DNA of 64,000 bases from a virus. Shown in pieces: positions 13,064-19,156 of the stretch. Each line of letters begins with the position of its first letter. The first letter of the stretch is position 1. The stretch lies in IMG/VR virus record IMGVR_UViG_3300036766_000416, positions 1 through 64,000 of that record. One strand, given 5' to 3'. The notes under the pieces were generated by a model that worked only from the letters and a program-made list of their open reading frames with translations, was not told where the DNA came from and did not search any database. The position numbers and the translations under genes were made by a program.

Positions 13064-13591
13064 ATGAGCGCATTCACATTAGTTCTGAATCACAGTTATG
13101 AACCCCTCCAGGTGGTTGGGTGGCAGCGAGCCGTGACCCTGTTGTTTCAGGGTAAGGCTGAAGTGATTGAGGAACACAATGAGGAGATCCACTCGATTTC
13201 CTTTAGCATGAAGATTCCTTCTGTGTTGCGTATGTTGAGTATGGTGCGCCTGAAGCGTAAGGTGCCTGTCAAGTTTACGCGACTGAACATCTTCACCCGT
13301 GATGGTTGGAAGTGTCAGTATTGTGGTGAAAAGTTCCCTAGTGAGAAATTGACGTTCGACCATGTGGTACCTGTGTCTCAGGGTGGCAAAAAACAATGGG
13401 AAAATATCGTGACCGCGTGTGTGGAGTGTAATTCGCACAAGGAAGGGCGCACGCCTCAGCAAGCTGGCATGAAGTTGCTCAAGAAGCCTAAACAGCCAAT
13501 CTGGGCGCAAGTAGTCACCGTGACCGTAGGGTTGCGAACGACACCAGATAGTTGGCGCGATTATTTATACTGGACTTGCGAGCTTGAGTGA
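13064..13591 (+). CDS. HNH endonuclease (Cys-type)
   Basis: This encodes 175 residues. A conserved-looking N-terminal domain (LNHSYEPLQVVGWQRAVTL) is followed by a C-x2-C ... H ... C-x2-C-N zinc-stabilised HNH core: CQYCGEKF, FDHVVP, ACVECNSHKEGR. This architecture is widespread in bacteria and differs from the WHHIIP homing enzymes nearby. AAAGGAAG precedes ATG 13064. It may be a free-standing nuclease and not a mobile one. Confidence 0.85.
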   Translation: MSAFTLVLNHSYEPLQVVGWQRAVTLLFQGKAEVIEEHNEEIHSISFSMKIPSVLRMLSMVRLKRKVPVKFTRLNIFTRDGWKCQYCGEKFPSEKLTFDHVVPVSQGGKKQWENIVTACVECNSHKEGRTPQQAGMKLLKKPKQPIWAQVVTVTVGLRTTPDSWRDYLYWTCELE

Positions 13592-13634
13592 GTTGATATG
13601 ACCAGGGCATGGAAGGGAATACAGAAGAAAAAAC

Positions 13635-13708
13635 GCCGGAATAGTGTAATGGAAACATCATACACTTGTAACGTATGGATTCGGGTTCGATTCCCGATTT
13701 CGGCTCCA
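13635..13708 (+). tRNA. tRNA-Thr(TGT)
   Basis: The acceptor is GCCGGAA/TTTCGGC and the anticodon loop CTTGTAA, with one A-C mismatch at the bottom of the anticodon stem. The T-loop TTCGATT is normal. TCCA end encoded. Confidence 0.85.
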
Positions 13709-13713
13709 TAACA

Positions 13714-13781
13714 GTCCGCAGATGGGGGTAGCGGGATAAGAAATAATCCCCCTTAATTTCCTCAGAGAAAAACTGAGGATC
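13714..13781 (+). other. Structured spacer with two hairpins
   Basis: GGGGG...CCCCC (about 13725-13753) and CCTCAG-AGAAAAA-CTGAGG (about 13760-13779) can form two stems, but there is no tRNA fold or CCA. It may be a processing signal or small RNA between tRNAs. Confidence 0.35.
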
Positions 13782-13785
13782 GAAT

Positions 13786-13860
13786 GTGACCGTAGCACAA
13801 GCAGTAGTGCGCTGGTTTGTGGCACCAGCTAAGTGGGTGCAAGTCCCACCGGTCACCCCA
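13786..13860 (+). tRNA. tRNA-His(GTG)
   Basis: The acceptor is GTGACCG/CGGTCAC with C73, stem CTGGT/ACCAG and loop TTGTGGC. The base before position 1 is T, so the usual extra G(-1) is not encoded. The T-loop is TGCAAGT (G55). Confidence 0.85.
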
Positions 13861-13862
13861 AA

Positions 13863-13944
13863 GCCAATCGAGAAGGTTGGCACGAAGCATGATAGCATCC
13901 ACCTTAGACGTGGACTCTGAGCAAGGGTGAAAGTGCTATCGAAA
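13863..13944 (+). other. Structured spacer, tRNA-like stem without CCA
   Basis: A hairpin GCCAA/TTGGC is followed by a 7-bp closing stem GATAGCA/TGCTATC. This encloses a 5-bp stem TCCAC/GTGGA with 7-nt loop CTTAGAC. It looks like an acceptor plus anticodon arm lacking D and T arms and CCA. It may be a decayed tRNA or a distinct small RNA. Confidence 0.35.
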
Positions 13945-13947
13945 TAT

Positions 13948-14023
13948 GGGCCCTTAGTTCATTCAGGAGAACGTCGCACTTGCACTGCGAAGGTGGTCGG
14001 AGCAAAGCCGACAGGGTCCACCA
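13948..14023 (+). tRNA. tRNA-Ala(TGC)
   Basis: The acceptor GGGCCCT/AGGGTCC has G3-U70, the anticodon loop is CTTGCAC and CCA is encoded. The T-loop AGCAAAG is non-canonical. Confidence 0.9.
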
Positions 14024-14029
14024 AATGGC

Positions 14030-14080
14030 GACTCGCCGCCCATAAGTGGTGCGCTACACATTGGTAGTGCTTAAAGAGTC
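14030..14080 (+). other. Structured spacer
   Basis: GACTC and GAGTC can close a stem around GTGGTGCGCTAC and GGTAGTGC segments. There is no tRNA fold. It lies between two alanine tRNAs. Confidence 0.25.
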
Positions 14081-14094
14081 GGTTGAAAATAATC

Positions 14095-14169
14095 GGGCCC
14101 TAGGTGTTGACAGGAGCACGCCTGCCTCGCACGTAGGAAGGGTCGGGGCAGTTCCGACAGGGTCCACCA
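14095..14169 (+). tRNA. tRNA-Ala(CGC)
   Basis: The acceptor GGGCCCT/AGGGTCC has G3-U70, with stem CCTGC/GTAGG and loop CTCGCAC. CCA is encoded. The T-loop is GGCAGTT. Its acceptor stem is identical to that of tRNA-Ala(TGC), suggesting duplication. Confidence 0.9.
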
Positions 14170-14175
14170 TAAGAA

Positions 14176-14253
14176 CAGGGTGTAGGAGAATCTGGTTACT
14201 CTACTCGCTTTGGAAGCGAGTGATTGTGGGTTCAAATCCCACCGCCCTGACCA
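14176..14253 (+). tRNA. tRNA-Pro(TGG)
   Basis: The acceptor is CAGGGTG/CGCCCTG, stem CTCGC/GCGAG, loop TTTGGAA and T-loop TTCAAAT, with CCA encoded. It is nearly identical to tRNA-Pro(CGG) at 18657. Confidence 0.9.
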
Positions 14254-14257
14254 TGAC

Positions 14258-14332
14258 GCTCCCATAGACTACTGGCTAGGTCGCTTGCCTTTCAAGCAGG
14301 AAGAGAGAGATCGATACTCTCTGGGAGCACCA
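14258..14332 (+). tRNA. tRNA-Glu(TTC)
   Basis: The acceptor is GCTCCCA/TGGGAGC, the anticodon loop CTTTCAA and the T-loop ATCGATA on stem GAGAG/CTCTC. CCA is encoded. Confidence 0.9.
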
Positions 14333-14337
14333 CGAAC

Positions 14338-14415
14338 GCCATTGTGATGGGAAATGGCATACCTAGTGTGTCGAGAACGCACTGAATGGGAGTTCGAGTC
14401 TCCCCAATGGCACCA
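14338..14415 (+). tRNA. tRNA-Leu(GAG), short variable arm
   Basis: The acceptor is GCCATTG/CAATGGC, stem GTGTG/CGCAC, loop TCGAGAA (C33), T-loop TTCGAGT and CCA. Only about 5 nt separate the anticodon and T stems. Bacterial leucine tRNAs normally have a long variable arm. Confidence 0.75.
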
Positions 14416-14424
14416 TAGTATATT

Positions 14425-14781
14425 ATGTGTGAATCAGAGATTGAACAGATTGACCGGGGCTCAGAGAGAGCCAAGCGAATAATCGCCGAGGTGATTCAAA
14501 CAATCACCTACAAGCCTGGGTACACGTTCACCTGGGATCAGTGTGATGATGGAAGGTTTTTATTCTACCTTCATACTCCGGCGATACAAGACGCGAAGCA
14601 TGTTGATAGGAAATTTACGATCAGACGGTTCGAGTATTTCCTCATAGAGTCGTGTCAGACACAAGCCGATGTTCGTCAGTGTTTTATTGATTTGATTTTG
14701 GGGTGGGAAAAACACGAATTGTATGAGTGGTTGAAGTTTGATGGTAAACAGTTCAAGGACCCACACATAGAAGAATTATAG
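14425..14781 (+). CDS. Hypothetical protein, 118 aa
   Basis: This is a soluble alpha/beta protein (MCESEIEQIDRGSERAKRII...) with several aromatic residues. It sits between tRNA-Leu and the initiator tRNA and lacks nuclease motifs. The ribosome site is weak. The last two bases of its stop overlap the initiator tRNA. No family is recognised. Confidence 0.55.
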   Translation: MCESEIEQIDRGSERAKRIIAEVIQTITYKPGYTFTWDQCDDGRFLFYLHTPAIQDAKHVDRKFTIRRFEYFLIESCQTQADVRQCFIDLILGWEKHELYEWLKFDGKQFKDPHIEEL

Positions 14782-14853
14782 CGGGGTAGAGAAGAGGCCC
14801 ATCTCGTCAGGCTCATAACCTGGAGACCGCTGGTTCAAATCCAGCCCCCGCGA
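14780..14853 (+). tRNA. Initiator tRNA-fMet(CAT)
   Basis: It closely resembles E. coli tRNA-fMet along its length (GCGGGGT-GAG, loop CTCATAA, T-loop TTCAAAT, GCCCCCGC). Base 1 (A) and base 72 (G) do not pair, the mark of initiator tRNAs. CCA is not encoded; the gene is followed by CTT. Confidence 0.85.
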
Positions 14854-14902
14854 CTTCCCTCTTGAGAGATAGAGGGAGTTCAATACCTCGGTGTTGAACT
14901 AT

Positions 14903-14910
14903 TATAAATA
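14903..14910 (+). promoter_or_regulatory. T4-type late promoter box
   Basis: TATAAATA directly upstream of the GIY-YIG gene at 14932. Confidence 0.65.
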
Positions 14911-14931
14911 GTGCATGGAGGGAGACTAACT

Positions 14932-15555
14932 ATGCACTATCTTGTATATTTGATTACGAATCTTGTCAATGGTAAACATTACATTGGATGCCACAAGACT
15001 AAAAATAAAGATGACGGCTACATGGGATCAGGTAAGTATTTGAAGAATGCTCAAAAGAAATATGGTCTAGAGATTTTCAAAAAAGACATTCTCTTTGAAG
15101 CATCTTCTTCCGAGGAGATGTTTGCAAAAGAAAAAGAATTGGTGATTTTGGGACCCCAGAGTTATAATCTTAATGAGGGTGGTCAAGGCGGATTCGATCA
15201 TATCAACAGAAACAGGACACCTGAGGAATGGCGTAGGCTTCATAGTTTGGGCGGAAAAGCAGCAAGACCTTTTTTGGGTAAAAGGCATACCCCCGAAACT
15301 ATAGAAATATGCAGACAAAAATCGAAAGATGCTTGGTCCAACGGATTGATGATAAATGGATTTACTGGAAAGCATCATACCAATGAATCCAAGGCAAAGA
15401 TCGCCGCAAGCAATTCCAAGACACACAAGGGGACAGGGAATCCGAATTTTGGTAAATGTTGGATTACGAATCTTCTTACTAAAGAAAATAGGTTGATTGA
15501 AAAGATTTCCGATATTCCAGATGGATGGGTAAGAGGACGAAGAATGGCTCATTGA
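14932..15555 (+). CDS. GIY-YIG homing endonuclease
   Basis: This encodes 207 residues. Residues 4-19 (LVYLITNLVNGKHYIG) form the GIY-YIG core, with LVYLI in the GIY position. A DDGYMGSGKYLKNA block and a Glu in EKELVIL follow. Middle repeats of the GKRHTPET and GKHHTNESKAKIA type match NUMOD3, and the end ITNLLTKENRLIEK...GWVRGR is a typical DNA-binding tail. GGAGGGAG supports ATG 14932. The stop lies inside the 5' end of tRNA-Met. Confidence 0.9.
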   Translation: MHYLVYLITNLVNGKHYIGCHKTKNKDDGYMGSGKYLKNAQKKYGLEIFKKDILFEASSSEEMFAKEKELVILGPQSYNLNEGGQGGFDHINRNRTPEEWRRLHSLGGKAARPFLGKRHTPETIEICRQKSKDAWSNGLMINGFTGKHHTNESKAKIAASNSKTHKGTGNPNFGKCWITNLLTKENRLIEKISDIPDGWVRGRRMAH

Positions 15556-15623
15556 CTGAAGGAAGTTTCAGACTTCTCTCATAAGGAAGATTGAGGTTGG
15601 TGCAAGTCCAACATGAGCCACCA
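15546..15623 (+). tRNA. tRNA-Met(CAT), elongator or Ile2
   Basis: The acceptor is GGCTCAT/ATGAGCC, stem CTTCT/GGAAG, loop CTCATAA, T-loop TGCAAGT and CCA. CAT with a paired 1-72 fits elongator Met, or an isoleucine tRNA whose C34 becomes lysidine. Its first 10 bases overlap the GIY-YIG gene end. Confidence 0.8.
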
Positions 15624-15630
15624 ATAGAAC

Positions 15631-15708
15631 GCCGTTGTGACGGGAATTGGCATACCTACTTGGCTTAGAACCAAGTGTTTAGGAGTTCGACTCTCCTCAA
15701 CGGCACCA
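15631..15708 (+). tRNA. tRNA-Leu(TAG), short variable arm
   Basis: The acceptor is GCCGTTG/CAACGGC, stem CTTGG/CCAAG, loop CTTAGAA, T-loop TTCGACT and CCA. The D-arm GGGAATTGG resembles bacterial leucine tRNAs, but the variable region is only TGTTT. Confidence 0.8.
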
Positions 15709-15718
15709 AAAATTATGC

Positions 15719-15786
15719 TAGGACCAACAATTGGTGAGACAGCGTTGGTTGCGAAGGAAGATGTAGTTACCAATCTTCCCCTAGTA
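15719..15786 (+). other. Structured spacer
   Basis: CTAGG and CCTAG close a region containing hairpins ACCAA-CAA-TTGGT and GGAAGAT/ATCTTCC (7 bp). It has no CCA and no tRNA fold. Confidence 0.35.
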
Positions 15787-15794
15787 GATTATAC

Positions 15795-15884
15795 GCTCCT
15801 GCGCCTTGATAGGCAGAGTGGCCTTATAAGCCAGTCGCTCTAGATGAGAGCCTTGACTGAGTTTGATTCTCAGCAGGAGTACCA
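15795..15884 (+). tRNA. Class II tRNA-like gene, anticodon TAT
   Basis: The acceptor is GCTCCTG/CAGGAGT, anticodon loop CTTATAA on TGGC/GCCA, T-loop TTTGATT on CTGAG/CTCAG, and CCA. A long variable arm (GCTCT/AGAGC) is present, yet TAT reads Ile AUA, normally a class I tRNA. The D-loop is short and lacks GG. Confidence 0.6.
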
Positions 15885-15890
15885 AAATAT

Positions 15891-15974
15891 GGGTGTGGAG
15901 CCTAACATGGGTGAAGGGGCCGGCTGTAACCCGGTCTAGCCATCAACAAGGTTCGATTCCTTGCACACCCACCA
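15891..15974 (+). tRNA. tRNA-Tyr(GTA)
   Basis: The acceptor is GGGTGTG/CACACCC, stem GCCGG/CCGGT, loop CTGTAAC, a longer variable region, T-loop TTCGATT and CCA. Confidence 0.9.
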
Positions 15975-15991
15975 TGTTGACAGGAGACTTG

Positions 15992-16129
15992 ATGAAAGTT
16001 TATCGAAGCAAACGGCGCTCTTGTCCGATGTGTAAACCGAACAAGATGGGTATTGAGCCCCGTTGGACACCAAAAGAGTTAGACAAGATTCGAAGGATGG
16101 AAAAGGAAGCGAGAGAAGAAAAGGAATAA
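15992..16129 (+). CDS. Small basic CxxC protein, 45 aa
   Basis: It encodes MKVYRSKRRSCPMCKPNKMG..., with a CPMC knuckle and a charged helical tail. AGGAG lies 5 nt before ATG 15992. It ends directly before tRNA-Asp. The function is unknown; RNA binding is possible from the charge. Confidence 0.5.
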   Translation: MKVYRSKRRSCPMCKPNKMGIEPRWTPKELDKIRRMEKEAREEKE

Positions 16130-16130
16130 G

Positions 16131-16206
16131 GCACTCGGAGTCATTTGGCATAGACACTTCCCTGTCGAGGAAGCCCAAGCGAGTTCGATTCTCGTCGAGT
16201 GCGCCA
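16131..16206 (+). tRNA. tRNA-Asp(GTC)
   Basis: The acceptor is GCACTCG/CGAGTGC with G73, stem CTTCC/GGAAG, loop CTGTCGA, T-loop TTCGATT and CCA. Confidence 0.9.
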
Positions 16207-16215
16207 TAACTTATT

Positions 16216-16602
16216 ATGTTAAAAAGACAAATCAATACGAATATGAAGGGGAATGTTGGAGTAGGATCGGCTATTCAATATTTCACTTCTCAGGGGTGGG
16301 TTGTTGCTCTACCTATCAATGATAGTCAGCCGTATGATTTGATCGTCGATATAGATGGTACTTTGAAGAGGGTTCAGGTTAAAACAACGACAAGTAATGA
16401 TGGAGTTTCTTGGGAGGTTGGGCTAAGGATTTCTTCCACAAACACCAAGAGAAACAAGAGCAAGTTGTTTGATGGGTCTTTAGTTGATTTGTTATTTATT
16501 TTAACAGAAGATGGTTCGAGGTGGTTGATTCCAACGGAAAAAATACAAGGAAGTAGCACGATAAGTGTTGGTGGAAAATTATATCAGGAATTCAAGATTT
16601 GA
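16216..16602 (+). CDS. PD-(D/E)XK endonuclease (homing type)
   Basis: This encodes 128 residues. GSAIQYFTSQGWVVALPI, QPYDLIVDIDG and RVQVKTTTS near residues 17-59 give the Glu/Asp-x-Lys core of the small PD-(D/E)XK family that includes the group I intron enzyme I-Ssp6803I. It lies alone between tRNA-Asp and tRNA-Cys with no intron signs. The start is uncertain: ATG 16216 or 16243, neither with a clear ribosome site. Confidence 0.75.
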   Translation: MLKRQINTNMKGNVGVGSAIQYFTSQGWVVALPINDSQPYDLIVDIDGTLKRVQVKTTTSNDGVSWEVGLRISSTNTKRNKSKLFDGSLVDLLFILTEDGSRWLIPTEKIQGSSTISVGGKLYQEFKI

Positions 16603-16603
16603 C

Positions 16604-16678
16604 GTCGCCGTGACTGAATAGCGAAGTAGCTGGCTGCAAACCAGTTCCATGCAGGTGCAATTCCTGTCGGCGACTCCA
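16604..16678 (+). tRNA. tRNA-Cys(GCA)
   Basis: The acceptor is GTCGCCG/CGGCGAC with the cysteine identity base U73, the anticodon loop CTGCAAA and T-loop TGCAATT. TCCA end encoded. Confidence 0.9.
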
Positions 16679-16692
16679 TAAAGAGGTGTTGA

Positions 16693-16818
16693 ATGTCTGG
16701 CACCGAAAAGAGAAACGACATGCCGCACATCCCTGTCAATTGGGACGGCACCCATGAAGACGAAGTGCTTCATGACGGAGATTTTGAGAGTGAATGGAAG
16801 GTGGACAGTGCAGGGTAA
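16693..16818 (+). CDS. Small acidic protein, 41 aa
   Basis: It encodes MSGTEKRNDMPHIPVNWDGT.... AGAGG precedes the ATG. Its last 23 nt are the 5' part of tRNA-Ser(GCT). The function is unknown. Confidence 0.45.
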   Translation: MSGTEKRNDMPHIPVNWDGTHEDEVLHDGDFESEWKVDSAG

Positions 16819-16882
16819 CTGGACCGATTGCTAATCGGATCGAGGGTAACACCTTGGGGTTCGAGTCCTCCGCCTTCCGCCA
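16796..16882 (+). tRNA. tRNA-Ser(GCT)
   Basis: The acceptor is GGAAGGT/GCCTTCC with G73, loop TTGCTAA, a long variable arm, T-loop TTCGAGT and CCA. Confidence 0.9.
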
Positions 16883-16891
16883 TGAGTGTTT

Positions 16892-16976
16892 GGAGAGGTA
16901 ACCAGTTAGGATGCTGGAACCGCCTCGAAAGCGGATTGACCGAAAGGTTGGGTTTCGATTACTCACCTCTCCGCCA
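16892..16976 (+). tRNA. tRNA-Ser(CGA)
   Basis: The acceptor is GGAGAGG/CCTCTCC with G73, loop CTCGAAA on CCGC/GCGG, variable arm GACCGAAAGGTT, T-loop TTCGATT and CCA. Confidence 0.9.
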
Positions 16977-16984
16977 TAATAAAT

Positions 16985-17069
16985 GGAGGGTAAACAGTAC
17001 AGGGTAGCTGGCCCGTCTGGAAAGCGGTGCGAACGAAAGTTTGTGTTTCGAGTACACTGCCCTCCGCCA
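16985..17069 (+). tRNA. tRNA-Ser(GGA)
   Basis: The acceptor is GGAGGGT/GCCCTCC with G73, loop CTGGAAA, a long variable arm, T-loop TTCGAGT and CCA. Confidence 0.9.
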
Positions 17070-17088
17070 TAAAGGAATTTGTGCAGAA

Positions 17089-17172
17089 TTGGAAAGTGTT
17101 ATTGATGTTTTTGGAGCCGCTGTCGCAATGGGTATAGCGATTGCGTTGACCCAGATACTACAGATGCCATAA
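17089..17172 (+). CDS. Possible one-helix peptide, 27 aa
   Basis: A TTG-initiated frame encodes a hydrophobic helix (VFGAAVAMGIAIALTQIL). AAGGA lies 12 nt upstream. This is weak evidence for a gene. Confidence 0.2.
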   Translation: MESVIDVFGAAVAMGIAIALTQILQMP

Positions 17173-17173
17173 T

Positions 17174-17263
17174 GGAGAAATAACCAGGCAAGCGCACTGG
17201 GACTGTTTTGAACACAGATCGACGGTGAAAGCCGTTGGGGAGCATCTCCTCATTTCTCCGCCA
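17174..17263 (+). tRNA. tRNA-Ser(TGA)
   Basis: The acceptor is GGAGAAA/TTTCTCC with G73, loop TTTGAAC on CTGT/ACAG, a long variable arm and CCA. The T-loop AGCATCT is non-canonical. Confidence 0.85.
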
Positions 17264-17282
17264 TGTCAGTCAACAATATAAC

Positions 17283-17619
17283 GGGGGTGAGTTAGTCTCG
17301 ACTGAGACCACAGACAAAGAAACGAACATGCCGAGCACCAGGCGCTCGTAAAAACTTGGAAAACCAGAATTCTCGAACAAGAATTCGCAATGGCAGCTTA
17401 ATCAGTTGCCCGTTGAACCACCGATGCCTATGAGTGGGGAAACGCAATTATAGGTTAGCGGTGAATGCTATGGAGATCGAGGCTTCACAGGCGAAATTAT
17501 CGGCTCAACACTCAAGTCAGTGTCACTCTTGACTTTGAGATCACAATGAGTGACTAGCATGGACATTCGGCTTTGAAAGTATCCCAGGACCGGAGTTGCA
17601 ATACTCCGCACCTCCACCA
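17283..17619 (+). ncRNA. ssrA: tmRNA (one-piece)
   Basis: This is 337 nt. The alanine-type acceptor GGGGGTG/CACCTCC has G3-U70 and an encoded CCA. The 5' half carries the tmRNA-like CATGCCGAG and CTCGTAAAAAC blocks. A tag frame, GAACAAGAATTCGCAATGGC then AGCTTAA at 17375-17401, encodes EQEFAMAA and stop, comparable to the -ALAA ends of bacterial tags. The 3' half has GTGACTAGCATGGACATTCGG, similar to the E. coli segment before the T-arm. It would rescue stalled ribosomes and tag proteins for proteolysis. The resume codon (GAA) is inferred. Confidence 0.88.
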
Positions 17620-17637
17620 ATAGAATAGTATATAAGA

Positions 17638-18174
17638 ATGTGGCATCATGTGATTCCTAGACACGAATGGAGAAAACGATTTGGAAATTTGAATGGATTC
17701 AACCGTCTAGATAATCTTGTTGAATTGACCACAGAGCAGCATGCCCAGGTACATGAATTACTTTTTGAGTTGAATGGAAACCAATTTGACAAAATTGCTT
17801 TTCGGGCGATACGAGGAATGATAGGAAAAGAAGAGGCAAATAAGCAAGCATCTTCTGTTGCCAATAAAGGAAATAAATATAACATCGGTCATAAGAATGC
17901 GTTGGGGTCAAAGCGTGATGAAGAGTGGAAAGTAAAGTATGGAAAGAAAGTTGTTCCGCGTATTCCTAAACCTTATGTGAATCCATTTCAGGGAAAGACT
18001 CATACAGCAGAAGCAAGAGCAAAGACTGGTGCCGCGAATGCAAAAACTCATAGGGGATCGGGCAATCCGAATTATGGAAAGCGGTCTTCAGTGGAAAAGA
18101 GGCAGAAAATAAGTGAATCTTTGAAAGAGTATTTCAGAAAAAAGAAATTATCGCCTCCTGGCCGAGCAGCTTAG
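17638..18174 (+). CDS. HNH homing endonuclease with NUMOD3 repeats
   Basis: This encodes 178 residues. MWHHVIPRHEWRKRFGNLNG and TTEQHAQVH form the WHHIIP-type HNH site, followed by GKEEANKQAS and GKTHTAEARAKTGAANAKTH repeats. ATG 17638 has no ribosome site, but TATATAAG lies just upstream. It follows the tmRNA, and its last 23 nt overlap tRNA-Gln. Confidence 0.85.
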   Translation: MWHHVIPRHEWRKRFGNLNGFNRLDNLVELTTEQHAQVHELLFELNGNQFDKIAFRAIRGMIGKEEANKQASSVANKGNKYNIGHKNALGSKRDEEWKVKYGKKVVPRIPKPYVNPFQGKTHTAEARAKTGAANAKTHRGSGNPNYGKRSSVEKRQKISESLKEYFRKKKLSPPGRAA

Positions 18175-18226
18175 GCATCCGGCTTTGACCCGGATTAGGT
18201 TGGTGCAACTCCAACGGAGGCCTCCA
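18152..18226 (+). tRNA. tRNA-Gln(TTG)
   Basis: The acceptor is CGCCTCC/GGAGGCC with a mismatched 1-72 position, D-stem GCC/GGC, stem TCCGG/CCGGA, loop CTTTGAC and T-loop TGCAACT. TCCA end encoded. A weak first pair is normal for glutamine tRNAs. Confidence 0.8.
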
Positions 18227-18234
18227 TGAGTTAT

Positions 18235-18308
18235 AGGGATGTGGCAGATCGGCGATGCACTGGTCTCTGACACCAGCCAGAAAGGTTCAACTCCTTTCAT
18301 CCCTGCCA
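18235..18308 (+). tRNA. tRNA-Gln(CTG)
   Basis: The acceptor is AGGGATG/CATCCCT with G73, stem CTGGT/ACCAG, loop CTCTGAC, T-loop TTCAACT and CCA. Confidence 0.9.
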
Positions 18309-18326
18309 TGAGTTTGTTGAGTAGAT

Positions 18327-18401
18327 TGGCGAGTACCCAAGTGGTATGGGACCTGGCCGTTAACCAGGAAGTCGCACGTTCGATCCGTGCCTCGCCAGCC
18401 A
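18327..18401 (+). tRNA. tRNA-Asn(GTT)
   Basis: The acceptor is TGGCGAG/CTCGCCA with G73, stem CCTGG/CCAGG, loop CCGTTAA (C33), T-loop TTCGATC and CCA. Confidence 0.88.
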
Positions 18402-18405
18402 AAAC

Positions 18406-18480
18406 CGAGCATTGGTGTAACGAGTAACACAACAGTTTGAAGAACTGTCCTACGGGGTGCAAGTCCTCGATGCTCGACCA
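18406..18480 (+). tRNA. tRNA-Phe(GAA)
   Basis: The acceptor is CGAGCAT/ATGCTCG with A73, stem ACAGT/ACTGT, loop TTGAAGA, T-loop TGCAAGT and CCA. Confidence 0.9.
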
Positions 18481-18487
18481 AAGATAT

Positions 18488-18562
18488 GCGGTGGTAGCCT
18501 AGTAGTCAGGCACCTCGTTGCCAACGAGGATCACGCCGGGGCAGATCCGGTCCACCGCTCCA
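18488..18562 (+). tRNA. tRNA-Gly(GCC)
   Basis: The acceptor is GCGGTGG/CCACCGC with U73, stem CCTCG/CGAGG, loop TTGCCAA and CCA. The T-loop is GGCAGAT. Confidence 0.9.
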
Positions 18563-18577
18563 TGTGCAGTAAAATAT

Positions 18578-18651
18578 GCGGTCATAGTATAGAAGAAATA
18601 CGGCTGGCTTCCAACCAGCAATCCCGGTGGCAGAATCCGGTGACCGCTCCA
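18578..18651 (+). tRNA. tRNA-Gly(TCC)
   Basis: The acceptor is GCGGTCA/TGACCGC with U73, stem GCTGG/CCAGC, loop CTTCCAA and CCA. The T-arm has a T-T mismatch and loop GGCAGAA. Confidence 0.88.
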
Positions 18652-18656
18652 ATAAT

Positions 18657-18734
18657 CAGGGCGTAGGAGAATCTGGTTACTCTACTCGCTTCGGAGGCGA
18701 GTGATTGGTGGTTCAAATCCACCCGCCCTGACCA
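18657..18734 (+). tRNA. tRNA-Pro(CGG)
   Basis: The acceptor is CAGGGCG/CGCCCTG, loop TTCGGAG, T-loop TTCAAAT and CCA. It is a near copy of tRNA-Pro(TGG) at 14176 with compensating changes. Confidence 0.9.
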
Positions 18735-18738
18735 ACGT

Positions 18739-18813
18739 GCCCTCTAGGTGTAGATAGCGACACGCGACTTTCGTAAAGTTGAGAGATCGGCGCACGTCCG
18801 ATAGAGGGCTCCA
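18739..18813 (+). tRNA. tRNA-Thr(CGT)
   Basis: The acceptor is GCCCTCT/AGAGGGC, stem CGACT/AGTTG and loop TTCGTAA. TCCA end encoded. The T-loop CGCACGT is strongly non-canonical. Confidence 0.85.
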
Positions 18814-18817
18814 TTAT

Positions 18818-18894
18818 GCGCCTGTAGACCAGCGGCAGGAGTCGGCTGACTTAAAACCAGCACAGGGTGGGTTCGAATCCCACCAGGCGCACCA
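18818..18894 (+). tRNA. tRNA-Leu(TAA), short variable arm
   Basis: The acceptor is GCGCCTG/CAGGCGC, loop CTTAAAA with an A-C mismatch closing it, T-loop TTCGAAT and CCA. The variable region is about 5 nt (ACAGG). Confidence 0.78.
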
Positions 18895-18907
18895 ACAAGA
18901 GGTACTG

Positions 18908-19156
18908 TTGCGAACGAAGAAGGATAAAGCGTATTCTTTTCGACATACGCAAGAACGATTGAAGGAACGGTACCAACTGGATATCACTCGACCAGAGTAT
19001 GATACGATTTGTCAGAACGCAAAAGCACTTAGGGGAGAATTGGAACGTAATGGAAAGCAGATGCAGAAAATTGTAAAAGCCCGATTCAAGGGAAAGTATG
19101 TCACCTTTGTCTATGGTCTTGGGTGTGATTATGTGACCACTGTATTGCCGGCGTGA
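18908..19156 (+). CDS. DUF4258-like small protein, 82 aa
   Basis: TTG 18908 with GAGG 5 nt upstream is the likely start. The pattern SFRHTQERLKERYQLDITRP followed by a beta part (KARFKGKYVTFVYG) resembles small RelE/DUF4258-type folds, but the catalytic role is unproven. It lies between two leucine tRNAs, and its stop lies within the 5' end of tRNA-Leu(CAA). Confidence 0.5.
   Translation: MRTKKDKAYSFRHTQERLKERYQLDITRPEYDTICQNAKALRGELERNGKQMQKIVKARFKGKYVTFVYGLGCDYVTTVLPA

Noticed and set aside
16216-16602. Group I intron around the PD-(D/E)XK gene
   Set aside because: The flanking tRNAs are complete and not split, so no intron is needed.
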